Assembly: GCF_900177345.1 (NCBI RefSeq)
Contig: NZ_FWZT01000023.1
Span: 62,001 to 126,000 of the forward strand
Reading direction: 5' to 3'
Source: Pseudobacteriovorax antillogorgiicola
Lineage (GTDB): Bacteria; Bdellovibrionota_B; Oligoflexia; Oligoflexales; Oligoflexaceae
Length of the DNA: 64,000 nt
Shown: in pieces, positions 1 through 9,673 of the stretch
Numbering within the stretch: position 1 is the first letter of the stretch
How the letters are laid out: every line of letters starts with the position of its first letter
The notes under the pieces: model-generated
The model's input: the letters and a program-made list of their open reading frames with translations, nothing else
What the model was told of the DNA's origin: nothing
Databases searched by the model: none
Program-made: the position numbers and the translations under genes

Positions 1-64
1 TTGGGTCATAAATCAACCTGATTATCTGAAACAAATGGGGCGTAGGAGTCAAAAGTATTCACTC

Positions 65-1192
65 ATGACATACATCTGGCAAAAAAAGAATTGGACGCAG
101 TTCAACTGGGACTCAAACGAACTGATAACACCCCTTGCAAAAGCAAGAAAGTGCCAAGGCTATCTATTAGGCAAAGCCGATTTCTTAAAACTAGAGTCCG
201 AAGCTGATCTCTTTGTTGAGGAAGCTTATCAAACCAGCTCCATTGAAGGGGAAGCACTCTCCAAAAAGAGCATCAGGTCCTCCGTCGCAAAACGCCTTGG
301 ACTAACTGCAGCCGGATTGCCTGAAGCAGAGAGAAAAGCAGATGGCTTGGTTCAAATCCTTGTGGATGCAACCAAGAATTATCATACTCCCCTCACAAAT
401 GAGAGACTATGGGGCTGGCAGGCCGGACTATTTCCGACAGGGTACTCAGGTATCCGCAAATTAGATGTCGGCAAGTACAGAAGTAGTACTATGCCTATGC
501 AAGTTATTTCTGGGCCGATGGGTAAGGAAAAGGTGCACTTCGAAGCACCCCCATCAATCTCTGTTGGACCCGAAATGAAAAGATTCCTCAGTTGGTTCAA
601 CTCCTTACCAAATCAAGAAACAGACGGAATTATCAAGGCTGCTTTAACGCATTTTTGGTTCATCACGATCCATCCATTTGAAGACGGAAATGGAAGAATT
701 GCGAGGGCCATTACTGATATGGCCCTAGCTCAGGATGAAAAATCAAGTAGAAGACTCTACAGCCTGTCGTCCGCAATCAACAAGCATCGAACATCCTACT
801 ACAAGATCCTAGAGAGCTGTCAAAAATCTCAAGGCGATCTCACCCCATGGCTGACTTGGTTCCTAGAAATCTTCTGTGATTGCCTAGAATCATCAAAGAG
901 TATGATTCTAACAGCAGAAAAAGTTTCTTACTTCTATCAGAACATCAGTCAGAGCACATTAAATGCTAGACAACAGAAAGTTATCGATAAGATTATCAGG
1001 AAACTACCAGAAGAATTCGAGGGAGGGCTAAGCAACAAGAAATATGTAAGTATCACTAAAACATCCCCAGAATCAGCTAAGAGAGACCTTAGAGACTTGT
1101 TAGACAAAGGAATTTTATTAAAGAACGAAGGAAAGGGACGTGCATTTAGCTATCGCTTGAACGAAAAACTTCTTGCTCCCCCCAACAATTGA
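65..1192 (+). CDS. Fic family protein (class II, with N-terminal DUF4172-type domain)
   Basis: Fic enzymes transfer AMP or another nucleotide moiety to hydroxyls of target proteins. Counting from an in-frame ATG at 35, the Fic motif HPFEDGNGRIAR lies at residues 213-224, with the catalytic His and the phosphate-binding GNGR. The inhibitory-helix motif TSSIEGE at 68-74 lies upstream of it, which marks a class II, self-restrained Fic. I chose the ATG at 65 because the residues after it (MTYIWQKKNWTQFNW) look like the start of the DUF4172/Fic_N domain found in this family. The C-terminal part looks like a winged-helix domain. No separate antitoxin gene is visible, as expected when the inhibitory helix is internal. 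The target is unknown. Confidence 0.9.
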   Translation: MTYIWQKKNWTQFNWDSNELITPLAKARKCQGYLLGKADFLKLESEADLFVEEAYQTSSIEGEALSKKSIRSSVAKRLGLTAAGLPEAERKADGLVQILVDATKNYHTPLTNERLWGWQAGLFPTGYSGIRKLDVGKYRSSTMPMQVISGPMGKEKVHFEAPPSISVGPEMKRFLSWFNSLPNQETDGIIKAALTHFWFITIHPFEDGNGRIARAITDMALAQDEKSSRRLYSLSSAINKHRTSYYKILESCQKSQGDLTPWLTWFLEIFCDCLESSKSMILTAEKVSYFYQNISQSTLNARQQKVIDKIIRKLPEEFEGGLSNKKYVSITKTSPESAKRDLRDLLDKGILLKNEGKGRAFSYRLNEKLLAPPNN

Positions 1193-1193
1193 C

Positions 1194-2099
1194 TCATATC
1201 CGAATTCCAGCCCCGCCCATGATAGACAGCAAGTTATCAAACCCCTGCGAAGTTCCCAAGAGAAGCTGATTGCGAATAAAAATCTTTAGGTGAAACGAAC
1301 CACCAAAGTGAAACTTCTGGCCAATCCCTAGATTGAACATGATATGGTTCTGAGAAAGAGGGTCAGGTCGACCGTTGCTGCCATAAGAGTCTGTTTCAGA
1401 AATAGTCGCACCGATCTGATTGTTAGCTATGGTAGCCTGCTCATTTTGCTCTTGGTTTTCGGTATTATCCGGGGTGAATAAGCCCCTAGGCACCTTGCCA
1501 TTAGCTAAAACATCGCGTTTTTCATAAAAGGTGGAACTAGCAATCCCCGCCCCTAGCTCTACAAAAAGATCGAAGTAACTGGTGTTATTCAAGAACACCA
1601 ACTGCTTGCCATAAACTGGAGTCCATACAAGGTTCGCCATGATGAGGTTGTTAATCTCACGAATAGGAACATAGGCGGGGCCAAATCGGGGGAAATTGTT
1701 GCCATCTTCATCGGCATTCTGAATCAGACCAGCATCCCCATCAACAAGAGCACAGGCGGGCCCCACTTCATCTTGGGGATCGTAGAAAAAATTCTCGATA
1801 CAGGTTCTTTCAGATCGATCTTCATTGATACCGAGGGTTAAATCCAGCCCCACGCCCCAAGTTTCTGACATAAAATATGTCACCCCCCCACCGACAAGAA
1901 CGGTATTGAGGTAGGATTGGTTCATGATGATTCCTAAACTAGGAACGCTTATCTCGATCTTCTTCCGCTTTGGATAGATCTTTTTCTTAACCACGTCCCG
2001 ACCCTCGGTCGCCTTACGATAGGTCGCGCTCCAAGCCATCGGACTTAAAGCTAAGGATACACAGAGTCCTAAAGCTCCTAACCAGCAATATTTTTGCAT
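1194..2099 (-). CDS. outer-membrane beta-barrel protein
   Basis: The first 25 residues are a typical Sec signal peptide ending in AWSA. The rest alternates short hydrophobic/aromatic stretches with polar loops, as in 8-10-stranded barrels, and ends in strand-like segments with a terminal GAGIRI. It resembles the outer-membrane beta-barrel proteins annotated in myxobacteria and relatives, but I cannot name a function. The ATG is preceded by AAGGGG at a good distance. It lies downstream of pgm on the same strand, but a terminator separates the two, so it is probably transcribed mostly on its own. Confidence 0.7.
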   Translation of the reverse strand: MQKYCWLGALGLCVSLALSPMAWSATYRKATEGRDVVKKKIYPKRKKIEISVPSLGIIMNQSYLNTVLVGGGVTYFMSETWGVGLDLTLGINEDRSERTCIENFFYDPQDEVGPACALVDGDAGLIQNADEDGNNFPRFGPAYVPIREINNLIMANLVWTPVYGKQLVFLNNTSYFDLFVELGAGIASSTFYEKRDVLANGKVPRGLFTPDNTENQEQNEQATIANNQIGATISETDSYGSNGRPDPLSQNHIMFNLGIGQKFHFGGSFHLKIFIRNQLLLGTSQGFDNLLSIMGGAGIRI

Positions 2100-2133
2100 G
2101 GTTGTTGGCCCCTTATCAAAAAATTTTGCCTAA

Positions 2134-2164
2134 GAGATAAGAAGGCCTTGAGCCTTCTTATCTT
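2134..2164 (-). terminator. Rho-independent terminator after phosphoglucomutase
   Basis: A perfect 12-bp inverted repeat (arms 2135-2146 and 2152-2163, five-base loop) overlaps the stop codon of the phosphoglucomutase gene. About 10 bases further along the minus strand comes a run of six T. The stem is long and GC-containing at its top. It should end transcripts of the mutase gene before the barrel-protein gene. Confidence 0.8.
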
Positions 2165-3938
2165 ACTGGGTCATAGAAGCGAAGGTCGACTCGAGCAGTT
2201 GCAAGCGGTTGGTGCAATCGTCTTTGGCAGCGTTTAGGGTTTGATCATCAGCGTCAGCATCGATATCCTTAGGTACAGAAAAATAAAACTTTATTTTTGG
2301 TTCAGTACCTGACGGGCGCGCGCTGATTTTCGAGCCGTCTTCCAATGTAAATTGTAGCACGTTGGAACTTGGGAGTGGGACTTGATCTGTGGGCTGAAAC
2401 TTCCCATCGATCTGTTCGTACTCTTGGCTCGTTTGCAAATCTCTCATCTTAAGCACAGAGATTCCGGTAATTTCTCGTGGTGGTGTGGAGCGCAGGCGAT
2501 CCATCATCGCGCTGATTTTTGCGGCCCCTTCCATACCAGGTAGAGTCACCGTCTTAAGTGATTCCATATAAACACCATGACGGCGATACATCTGATCGAG
2601 AACATCACTACAAGTAAGGCCCTTAGCCTTATAATGGGAGATCATTTCCGCCGCGATGCAGCAGGCTGAAACTGCATCCTTATCCCGAACGAAGCTACCA
2701 GCAAGAAAGCCAAAGCTCTCTTCGCCACCACAAACATACTTGCGATAGGGCTTCACCCGACCAGCCTCGATATCCTCTACAAGTTGGCAAATCCACTTGA
2801 ACCCCGTAAGAGTCTCTTCGCAGCTCGCCCCGTAGTGAGTCGCAATTTTTTCCTGCAAGTCGGTAGTAACAATCGTCTTAATCACCAAGGGGTTGTCAGG
2901 CAGCTTGCCGAGGGCCTTTTGCGAGGAAAGGACATAATCCACGAGCAGACACCCAATTTGATTACCATTGAGAATGGTGTAATCATCCCCTTCTTTGACT
3001 ACAATACCAATCCGATCAGTGTCAGGATCAGTACCCATTATCAAGTCGGCATCAAGCGAGCGGCCGAGGTCGATAGCCATCTTTAATGCTTCTGGGTCTT
3101 CAGGATTAGGAAACTTTACTGTTGGAAAGTCACCGTTAGGATCTCTCTGTTCGGGAACAGAAATCACATCCTGGAAGCCGAACATGTTCAAGGCTTTTTC
3201 TACAGGAAAAGCTCCCGTACCATGGAGCGGAGTGTAGACGATTTTAATGGGTGCTCCATCTGTAAAGCCCCGAAGTTCCGCAACTCGCTCGAAGTAGGAG
3301 TCATCTAGCTCACGCCCCACCTCTTCGATCAAGCCCTTTTCCAGGCCCTTTGAAAAAGACATCACTTTGATATCCTCATAGGCCTTGAGCTTTGAGTAGC
3401 GATCAATCACAGCTTGATCGTGAGGCGGTACAATCTGCCCACCAGTCTCCCAGTATACCTTATAGCCATTATAGTTCGGAGGGTTATGGCTGGCTGTTAC
3501 ACAAACACCACCGACACACTTAAAATACCGAACCATGAACGACAGCATGGGAGTCGGTCGCAGCTCCTTGGTGATATATGCCTTGATCCCATTAGCCGCC
3601 ATCACTTCAGCAGTTGCTTCTGCAAAATCCCTGGAAAAACGACGGGAGTCGTATGAGATAGCAATGCTTTTATCACTTCGCTCGGGAAAGAATTCGTTGA
3701 TATGGTCAGCAAAGGCTTGGGTAGCCTTTCGAACGTTATAAATATTCATGCGACTGGTGCCAGCACCTAGAATGCCGCGCATTCCACCAGTTCCAAACTC
3801 AAGATCTTTATAGAATCTTTCTTTTAGCTCTTGGCTATTACCCTCGTCGAGAAGACCTTGAATCTCTCGGCGGGTATCTACGTCAAAAACTGCGGATGTT
3901 GCCCAATAATTTGCTTGAGCCTTCAATTCGCCTTCCAA
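2163..3938 (-). CDS. pgm: phosphoglucomutase/phosphomannomutase (alpha-D-phosphohexomutase family)
   Basis: It interconverts hexose 1- and 6-phosphates in the cytoplasm through a phosphoserine, feeding sugar nucleotides and LPS or storage sugars. The phosphoserine loop TASHNPPNYNGYK has its Ser at residue 150. The metal-binding loop GTDPDTDR, the sugar-binding GGEESFG and the C-terminal phosphate-binding RPSGTEPK are all intact. The length, 591 residues, fits the longer PgcA-type mutases. The start is TTG with AGGAGG six bases upstream, a strong site that decides the start. The exact substrate (glucose, mannose or both) cannot be told from sequence alone. Confidence 0.93.
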   Translation of the reverse strand: MEGELKAQANYWATSAVFDVDTRREIQGLLDEGNSQELKERFYKDLEFGTGGMRGILGAGTSRMNIYNVRKATQAFADHINEFFPERSDKSIAISYDSRRFSRDFAEATAEVMAANGIKAYITKELRPTPMLSFMVRYFKCVGGVCVTASHNPPNYNGYKVYWETGGQIVPPHDQAVIDRYSKLKAYEDIKVMSFSKGLEKGLIEEVGRELDDSYFERVAELRGFTDGAPIKIVYTPLHGTGAFPVEKALNMFGFQDVISVPEQRDPNGDFPTVKFPNPEDPEALKMAIDLGRSLDADLIMGTDPDTDRIGIVVKEGDDYTILNGNQIGCLLVDYVLSSQKALGKLPDNPLVIKTIVTTDLQEKIATHYGASCEETLTGFKWICQLVEDIEAGRVKPYRKYVCGGEESFGFLAGSFVRDKDAVSACCIAAEMISHYKAKGLTCSDVLDQMYRRHGVYMESLKTVTLPGMEGAAKISAMMDRLRSTPPREITGISVLKMRDLQTSQEYEQIDGKFQPTDQVPLPSSNVLQFTLEDGSKISARPSGTEPKIKFYFSVPKDIDADADDQTLNAAKDDCTNRLQLLESTFASMTQ

Positions 3939-4022
3939 CCTGGCCTCCTGGGACGCAAATTTACGGTCTATAAGAGTCGAGCATAGGACAGGAGACGCTA
4001 GAAGAAAAGAGGAAAGGAGCGT

Positions 4023-5555
4023 CTAAGGCTCCCAGGGCCATTCAGCGACGATCGCTTCCAGCTCTGCATTGCTCTGACTTGCCTGAGGATAGGTCATAAG
4101 TGCAACTAAGCCAAAGCCATTGTAGCGATGGCCACCACATAGCTCTCGGCCGGTCATGAGCGGCTGAACGTTTGCCCCCACAGTCGGCAGGTTAATCATA
4201 ACATTTGGGGCTTTCACCAACGGTAGATAAGCTTCCAATTGATTTTTATCACCGACGAGCGAGGTCACATGGGACGCATTGGTAGTATTTGCCCAAGAAA
4301 TTGCCTCTTCCATCTCTTCATAGGGATATATCACAACGTCTGGGCACATGAAGACATTACTCTGATAGGAACTGCTATCATCAAATTCATTAAAAACGTG
4401 AACTCCTGGGGACACAAAAAATCCTTGGGAGCTTGGATCGTAGGCCTTACCCCACACCAAGGTTTCTTCAGCCTCGCGCTTGGCCATTGTTTGAAAGCGC
4501 AAAAACTTGTCCACAGCTTTTTGGGAGTAAAGCGGCCCCATGAGGGGTTTGTCCTCGCTGTCGGTCGGGCCGATACGAAGATTGTGAATCACCGGAACCA
4601 CCTTCTCACCAAAGGCTTCCAGCTGATCTTTGTGAACAAAAATCCGGCTCGTGGATGTGTTCAATTGCCCAGCGCTCTTCACGACACCCAGCAAAGACAA
4701 GCGAATGGCATCATCCATACTAGCTGAGGAATGAATGATGACAGAGTTCTTGCCTCCAGATTGGAGCATCAACTCTCGATCGAGAACGTGGGAGTAGTCA
4801 CCCCGAATTGTATCGCAGTGCTCTCGGGAGCCAGAGTAGATCACGCCTTTGATCCGTCTGTCCTGGAGCGCCTTTGAGAAGTACTGATAGTTGCCGAAAA
4901 CCACATTCACAGCACCATTAGGCAACTCTAAGTTTGACAAGAGATGAGATAAAATAAGGCCGTTCAAGGCTGCATGGCTCGATGGCATGATTACCAAAGG
5001 ACAACCAGCGACCAAGCCTGCAATCAAAGACTGAACGACTGTATTCAGAGGCGTTGAAAACGTCTGAAAAACCGCGCAGACCCCGAGGGGCTGTAGAGCG
5101 AACTTCGCATCGCCACCCTGAAGCCGGTAGGGCGTCACGATCGATTCAATTAATTGATCTCGCTTTTCCAACACTTGGTTGAGCTGACGTATGGCTGAAT
5201 TAAAATCTTGTTCAGCTTCCCACAAGGGCTTGCCCGCCTCGTGCCGCAGGGCGAGTACCAAAAGATCTCGATAATCTACTGTAACCTGTCTAAATTTTTC
5301 GAGAAATTCTAGCCTTTGGTCCAGGCTTAAGGAGCTAAGTTCTGAAAATGATTGATGAGCTGCATCGATCGCTTGTTCCACAAGGAACTTGCTGGTGTTA
5401 ACATGCACCAAACGCTGGCCGTTGCTGGGATTCAGGGAACCACTTAGGTCCTGGCCGCGACGATCGTTGACCCACTCACCACCAATCCAATGACCTTTGA
5501 AGTCTGCGGGATATTGTTTCGATTCTAGAACCTGTTGGATCGTATCCAGAGTCAT
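4023..5555 (-). CDS. aldehyde dehydrogenase-fold protein, predicted catalytically inactive
   Basis: The fold is clear along its whole length of 510 residues and is closest in feel to AstD-like aldehyde dehydrogenases: IGGEWV near the N-terminus, a YSGS turn at 240-243, and a SGGKN segment. The working residues are replaced. The Cys of the GQxC motif is Asn299 (GQLNTSTSR), the general-base Glu of LELGGK is Gln265 (LQSGGK), the oxyanion Asn of the YNFP-type motif is Ser167 (FSTP), and the cofactor-binding Lys of KPS is Met190 (MPS). The frame is intact, so this looks like a maintained pseudoenzyme, not decay. It has GGGGAGG before its ATG and an upstream TATAAT. Its role is unknown; NAD binding may be lost too. 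Confidence 0.85.
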   Translation of the reverse strand: MTLDTIQQVLESKQYPADFKGHWIGGEWVNDRRGQDLSGSLNPSNGQRLVHVNTSKFLVEQAIDAAHQSFSELSSLSLDQRLEFLEKFRQVTVDYRDLLVLALRHEAGKPLWEAEQDFNSAIRQLNQVLEKRDQLIESIVTPYRLQGGDAKFALQPLGVCAVFQTFSTPLNTVVQSLIAGLVAGCPLVIMPSSHAALNGLILSHLLSNLELPNGAVNVVFGNYQYFSKALQDRRIKGVIYSGSREHCDTIRGDYSHVLDRELMLQSGGKNSVIIHSSASMDDAIRLSLLGVVKSAGQLNTSTSRIFVHKDQLEAFGEKVVPVIHNLRIGPTDSEDKPLMGPLYSQKAVDKFLRFQTMAKREAEETLVWGKAYDPSSQGFFVSPGVHVFNEFDDSSSYQSNVFMCPDVVIYPYEEMEEAISWANTTNASHVTSLVGDKNQLEAYLPLVKAPNVMINLPTVGANVQPLMTGRELCGGHRYNGFGLVALMTYPQASQSNAELEAIVAEWPWEP

Positions 5556-5590
5556 CTCGGCCTCCCCATCGTCCGATTTTGGCTTCTTTT

Positions 5591-5596
5591 ATTATA
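5591..5596 (-). promoter_or_regulatory. candidate -10 box for the aldehyde dehydrogenase-like gene
   Basis: A perfect TATAAT lies on the minus strand about 36 bases before the start codon. No good -35 box is seen at 16-18 bases, so this is a partial promoter call. Confidence 0.45.
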
Positions 5597-5707
5597 ACTC
5601 CTCAAGCTCGCTTTTTAGAACCTAATCCAACAAATATCAGATGCTGTGTCATGCGGTGCTACCGTTCGGTATTTCGGCAGATTTTGAAAAAAACTTAAGT
5701 ATTTTTA

Positions 5708-7135
5708 CTATTTTCCCACACAAAATTCCGAAAAAATACGGTCCAGAAGATCATCATGCTCCACATCTCCAATAATCGAGCTCAAAGCGCGGATGGCGTG
5801 TTGCAGCTCAAAGGCTAGCATCTCTTCGTAAAGACCATCTTCGATTCCTGAAAAGAACCTTAGTAAGAAAGACTTACAGTCTTCAAGTGCTGTTGCGTGG
5901 CGGGCAGAAGTGATGAAAGGCTCTTCCTTTAGATTACCAACAAACCCATCCACTCGTGCAGCAATATCGCTACGAAGCAACTCTATCCCATCACCAGTCT
6001 TGCAAGAGATTTTGAGAGCCTTATCTTCGAAATCAAAGTCATTGGAGACTTGATCGATTTTATTAATCACCGGAATGCATTTTTCAGTCGGTACGGCAGC
6101 AATAGCCTCTTGAAAGTAAGTAAGCTCATCCTGGCTTGCATTAGCCGCCGTCAAAATAATCACCAAATCAGCCTCGTGGGCAAGCTTTACCGCCGCCCCT
6201 ACGCCAATTTTCTCTACAACTTCTTCTGTACTTCTAATACCAGCTGTATCAACTAGCCGAATCAAGCGGCCTTTCACGAGGCAGCGCTCTTCCAGGTAAT
6301 CACGGGTTGTCCCGGCAATATCAGTGACAATTGCCCTTTCCTTGTCGAGAAGTGCATTCATTAAAGACGACTTCCCCATGTTCGGAGCGCCTATGATAGT
6401 CACCATCAGGCCCGAGCTTGCAACTCGCCCGCTGTCATAGCTATTTTGCAAGGCCTCAACTCTGGTCAAGACCTGCTTCACTCGATCGCTAACGTGGTCC
6501 AACGCCACCCCTTGGGTGTCGCCTTCATCAGGAAAATCAATTCTCGCTTCCAGATAGGCCATTGCACCAATGATCTCGATGCGCAACTGCTCGATCACTT
6601 GACCCAGGCGCCCGGTAGCCAGCTGCCGAGCGGCCAGCCACTGCTGATGAGATCCGGCTTCAACCAACTCCCGAATACCCTCGGCAGCCGTCAAATCCAC
6701 CTTGCCATTGAGAAAGGCTCGTTTGGTGAATTCCCCAGGCTCTGCTGGTCGACAGCCATGTTGAAAAAGACTCTTAAGGATTCGATTCACAATGTAAGGC
6801 CCGCCATGGCAGAAAAGTTCCGCCGAATCTTCTCCAGTAAACGACCGAGGCCCAGCAAAAAGCGCTAACATCAACTCATCCACCACATCACCCGTTTCGG
6901 GGTCAACAAACGATGAGAGAGTCATTTCTCGCTCAGGAAACTCATCTCGTTTTGGAAAGAAAGGAGCTAGCATCGAAAAGGTGCAAGCACCTGAGATCCT
7001 AATAATCGAAACCGCTGCTGCCCCTTGCCCAGAGGCTAGTGCGGCGATTGGTCTATCAGTATGCGAAAGCCCAGCATCTGCCGGGCTTGTCTTCGCATCC
7101 AATTTTTTAAGCTTAATCAGTTTAGACTTGCTCAT
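5708..7135 (-). CDS. mnmE: tRNA uridine-5-carboxymethylaminomethyl modification GTPase MnmE
   Basis: Works with MnmG to modify U34 in the wobble position of certain tRNAs. The N-terminal tetrahydrofolate-binding domain includes ALASGQGAAAVSIIRISG. The inserted G domain carries GAPNMGKSS (G1), AGTTRDY (G2), DTAG (G3) and NKID (G4). The protein ends in the family's CxGK (CVGK), whose Cys is needed for modification. I placed the start at the ATG at 7135, with GAGG 12 bases upstream. An upstream ATG at 7153 after AAGAAG would add six residues and is equally possible. Either way it overlaps the end of jag, so the two are translationally close. It is last in the rpmH-to-mnmE block. Confidence 0.95.
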   Translation of the reverse strand: MSKSKLIKLKKLDAKTSPADAGLSHTDRPIAALASGQGAAAVSIIRISGACTFSMLAPFFPKRDEFPEREMTLSSFVDPETGDVVDELMLALFAGPRSFTGEDSAELFCHGGPYIVNRILKSLFQHGCRPAEPGEFTKRAFLNGKVDLTAAEGIRELVEAGSHQQWLAARQLATGRLGQVIEQLRIEIIGAMAYLEARIDFPDEGDTQGVALDHVSDRVKQVLTRVEALQNSYDSGRVASSGLMVTIIGAPNMGKSSLMNALLDKERAIVTDIAGTTRDYLEERCLVKGRLIRLVDTAGIRSTEEVVEKIGVGAAVKLAHEADLVIILTAANASQDELTYFQEAIAAVPTEKCIPVINKIDQVSNDFDFEDKALKISCKTGDGIELLRSDIAARVDGFVGNLKEEPFITSARHATALEDCKSFLLRFFSGIEDGLYEEMLAFELQHAIRALSSIIGDVEHDDLLDRIFSEFCVGK

Positions 7136-7874
7136 ACTGGCCGTCGGCCTCATCTTTCTTCTTAATCGGCAGAATCATCAGCTTACGATTGGGTCCAGTG
7201 CCTATTGATTTAGTATACACGCGATCGTCTTTGTCGAGGGCCATGTGGATGATCTTGCGATCGTATGAGCTTTTGTAATTCAGAACGATCGGTCGCTTGT
7301 TTTCATGAACTTTTTCAGAAAGGTCTCGTGCCAGTTCCACTAGATCAGTTTCTCGCTTTCGACGAACACCCTTCACATCGACGAAAATACGAAACGGCAA
7401 TTCTCGCTTAAGGTGACGAGGCTTTTTGCGAAGGATGTGCTCTAGAGACTCGGCCAGTTTAGAGTTTTTAGCGATCTGTGCTGACATGTATTCGTCGTCT
7501 ATATCAAGAATCAACCTTTGATCAGCAAGCTCTGCTGTGACCTTCACGTCCTGACCACTCACGTACTGACAAATGCCGGCGCAAAACTCTCGCAAATCAT
7601 CTTTAAGTTCTTCGATTTCTCGATCACTCATATCTGCTTGCTCGTTAGTGCTTGCCGAAGCTGGCACTCTTTTTTTGCTGGAACCGTTGACTTTGCTCCA
7701 GGCTGCGATCTCTACTTTTTTCGCTAGAAATGAAAAGAATCCGCCATTGGTTTGAGAAACCACTCGATAATCAACATCACCTTGTTCGACATTGAGAAGG
7801 GACGCTGCTTCTTTTAGGGCTACATCTACTGTTTTTGCGGTTACTCTTACTTCTTCTGACGATCTATTCTGCAT
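7122..7874 (-). CDS. jag: Jag/KhpB-type RNA-binding protein (Jag_N, KH-like, R3H)
   Basis: Cytoplasmic RNA-binding protein almost always encoded beside yidC. The N-terminal Jag domain (about residues 8-58) includes a GFFSFLAKK segment. A KH-like region follows after a basic Ser/Ala linker. The C-terminal R3H domain has the motif Arg-x3-His in YDRKIIHMAL. The ATG has AGGAGAG upstream. In other bacteria this protein binds many transcripts and affects cell elongation and division; the same role here is inference. It overlaps mnmE by 14 bases. Confidence 0.9.
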   Translation of the reverse strand: MQNRSSEEVRVTAKTVDVALKEAASLLNVEQGDVDYRVVSQTNGGFFSFLAKKVEIAAWSKVNGSSKKRVPASASTNEQADMSDREIEELKDDLREFCAGICQYVSGQDVKVTAELADQRLILDIDDEYMSAQIAKNSKLAESLEHILRKKPRHLKRELPFRIFVDVKGVRRKRETDLVELARDLSEKVHENKRPIVLNYKSSYDRKIIHMALDKDDRVYTKSIGTGPNRKLMILPIKKKDEADGQYEQV

Positions 7875-7969
7875 TTAACTCTCCTAATTAACTGTCAGTT
7901 TCTCTCAGCATCGGTTTGTCACAATTCTAAGTTGTTAGTTTCATGTATTGAAACCAGAATAAGACAGCT

Positions 7970-9673
7970 TTAACCAAACTGCTTGTCTAAGCGGCGATTG
8001 AGCCACTGCTGCTGTGCGATCGAAACTGCTGTGTTGGCTATCATATATAATACCATACCAGCGGGTAAGGACAGCATCATCACCGTAAATATGAGCGGCA
8101 TCATGAGCATGATCTTCTCTTGATTCTTGTCCATACTGGGGTTTGGAGTCAGCTTCTGTTGGACAAACATACCAACCCCAAGCAATATTGGCGTTATGTA
8201 GTATGGATCAGCTGACGCAAGGTCATGAATCCAACCAAAAAATGGCGCATGCCGCAGTTCAATCGCTTGGGAAAGAACGTTATAAAAGGCGATAAACACG
8301 GGAATCTGAGGCAAAATGGGCAAACAGCCTTTAGCTGGGTTCACCTTATGTTTCGCCATAAATGCCATCAACTCTTTCTGCTGACGCTGCGGGTCATCTT
8401 TGTACTTCTCTCGCAGCTTTGTCATCTCTGGATTAAGCTTCTGCATCTTCTTCATCGAAACAGCAGCCGCCTTAGTCAAAGGGAAAAACAAAATTTTGAG
8501 AATGACTGTCACGATAATAATCGCAATGCCATAGTTATGTACCAGTGAGTAAAACCACTTTACTGCCAGAAGCAACGGCTTTGCTAGGATCGAGAACCAG
8601 CCAAAGCGCACCGTATTCGTAAACTTAGGATCTTCTTTTTCCAGAAGCTCAACATCTTTCGGCCCAAAATAGCCTTTAAAGTTGAGAGTTATCGATTGAT
8701 TTGGCTCAACTAAACCCTGTTTTTGGTAAGCAACCAAACTAATCGGACAAATCGCGGCCTCAGAGGGAGGGCTCATGCGGTTCATAACAAAATTCATCTT
8801 GGTGTCGGGGCTTAAAACCGCAAGGAAGTAATGCAAATCAAAGCCGATAAAATCGAGACGCTCTTGATTCAAGGCCTCTCCAAAAACCATCCCATCAGAG
8901 TCTTCGCAATAGTCCTTGGCAATTTCTTCTTCTCGACTGCCATCAAGCCCATAGATGAATGCTTTGTTTTGGGCCATAAATGCTGCGGGGCCAAAGCCAC
9001 CAGATTCCTGGGGGAGATAGACGTTTTGAAGTACAAGCAGGGAACTCGTCAGATCTGCCCGACTATCTGAAGTATTCGTGAAGGTCACAGCTAGATCAAG
9101 GCCATAGCCACTTTCTGGGACAACAAACTTTTGCTCTACCAGAAATTTATCCTGTTGCTTGCTGAAGCTGATTGTTTGACCATCACGGACCGCCGAGTAA
9201 CCTTTTTGGGGTCTGCGACCCACAGGATCGAGGCTTCCCTGAACCATCATCGGGTTATCCAGAAGCTCGACGAGGGCATCCGATTTTTGTTCTTGGCGAT
9301 AGTTCTTTAGCTTCACACTGAGCAAGGTCGAGTCCTGATCGAAAATAAAGACCCGGTTTTCAGTTTCGATGCGCAAGTCCTCTGGAGACAAGCGCTCCAC
9401 TTGAGGCTCGCCGATGGCTGCTGGTTCGCTACTCGTTGCGACGCCTTCCTGGGGGCTCGTTTCGCCAGCTTTCTCTGCCGACTTAGCCTCTCGTAACTGC
9501 TCATTCAGAGCATCTAACTCAGCGCGCTCTTCAGGACTCATATCCTCTTTGATATTTTCCGCCATACGTCCGGAAAAATAATCTGGATACTTTTGTTGCA
9601 TATAGTAGTTGTAGGCTACAAAACTGAACATGGTTGCGATAATGACGATGATCGTTCTTCTATCCATATTCAT
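7970..9673 (-). CDS. yidC: membrane protein insertase YidC
   Basis: Inserts and folds inner-membrane proteins, alone or with SecYEG. The length of 567 residues and layout fit the Gram-negative form: an N-terminal membrane anchor (TIIVIIATMFSFVAYNYYM), a long periplasmic beta-sandwich domain (about 60-350), then the conserved membrane core with WFYSLVHNYGIAIIIVT, a cytoplasmic Lys/Glu-rich helical hairpin and KGCLPILPQIPVFIAFY. Its ATG overlaps the yidD stop as ATGA and has AGGAGG about 12 bases upstream. The arrangement with rnpA, yidD and jag is the usual one. Confidence 0.96.
   Translation of the reverse strand: MNMDRRTIIVIIATMFSFVAYNYYMQQKYPDYFSGRMAENIKEDMSPEERAELDALNEQLREAKSAEKAGETSPQEGVATSSEPAAIGEPQVERLSPEDLRIETENRVFIFDQDSTLLSVKLKNYRQEQKSDALVELLDNPMMVQGSLDPVGRRPQKGYSAVRDGQTISFSKQQDKFLVEQKFVVPESGYGLDLAVTFTNTSDSRADLTSSLLVLQNVYLPQESGGFGPAAFMAQNKAFIYGLDGSREEEIAKDYCEDSDGMVFGEALNQERLDFIGFDLHYFLAVLSPDTKMNFVMNRMSPPSEAAICPISLVAYQKQGLVEPNQSITLNFKGYFGPKDVELLEKEDPKFTNTVRFGWFSILAKPLLLAVKWFYSLVHNYGIAIIIVTVILKILFFPLTKAAAVSMKKMQKLNPEMTKLREKYKDDPQRQQKELMAFMAKHKVNPAKGCLPILPQIPVFIAFYNVLSQAIELRHAPFFGWIHDLASADPYYITPILLGVGMFVQQKLTPNPSMDKNQEKIMLMMPLIFTVMMLSLPAGMVLYMIANTAVSIAQQQWLNRRLDKQFG

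Noticed and set aside
65-1192. Fic toxin with separate antitoxin (type II toxin-antitoxin)
   Set aside because: The inhibitory motif is inside the same protein and no small gene lies beside it.
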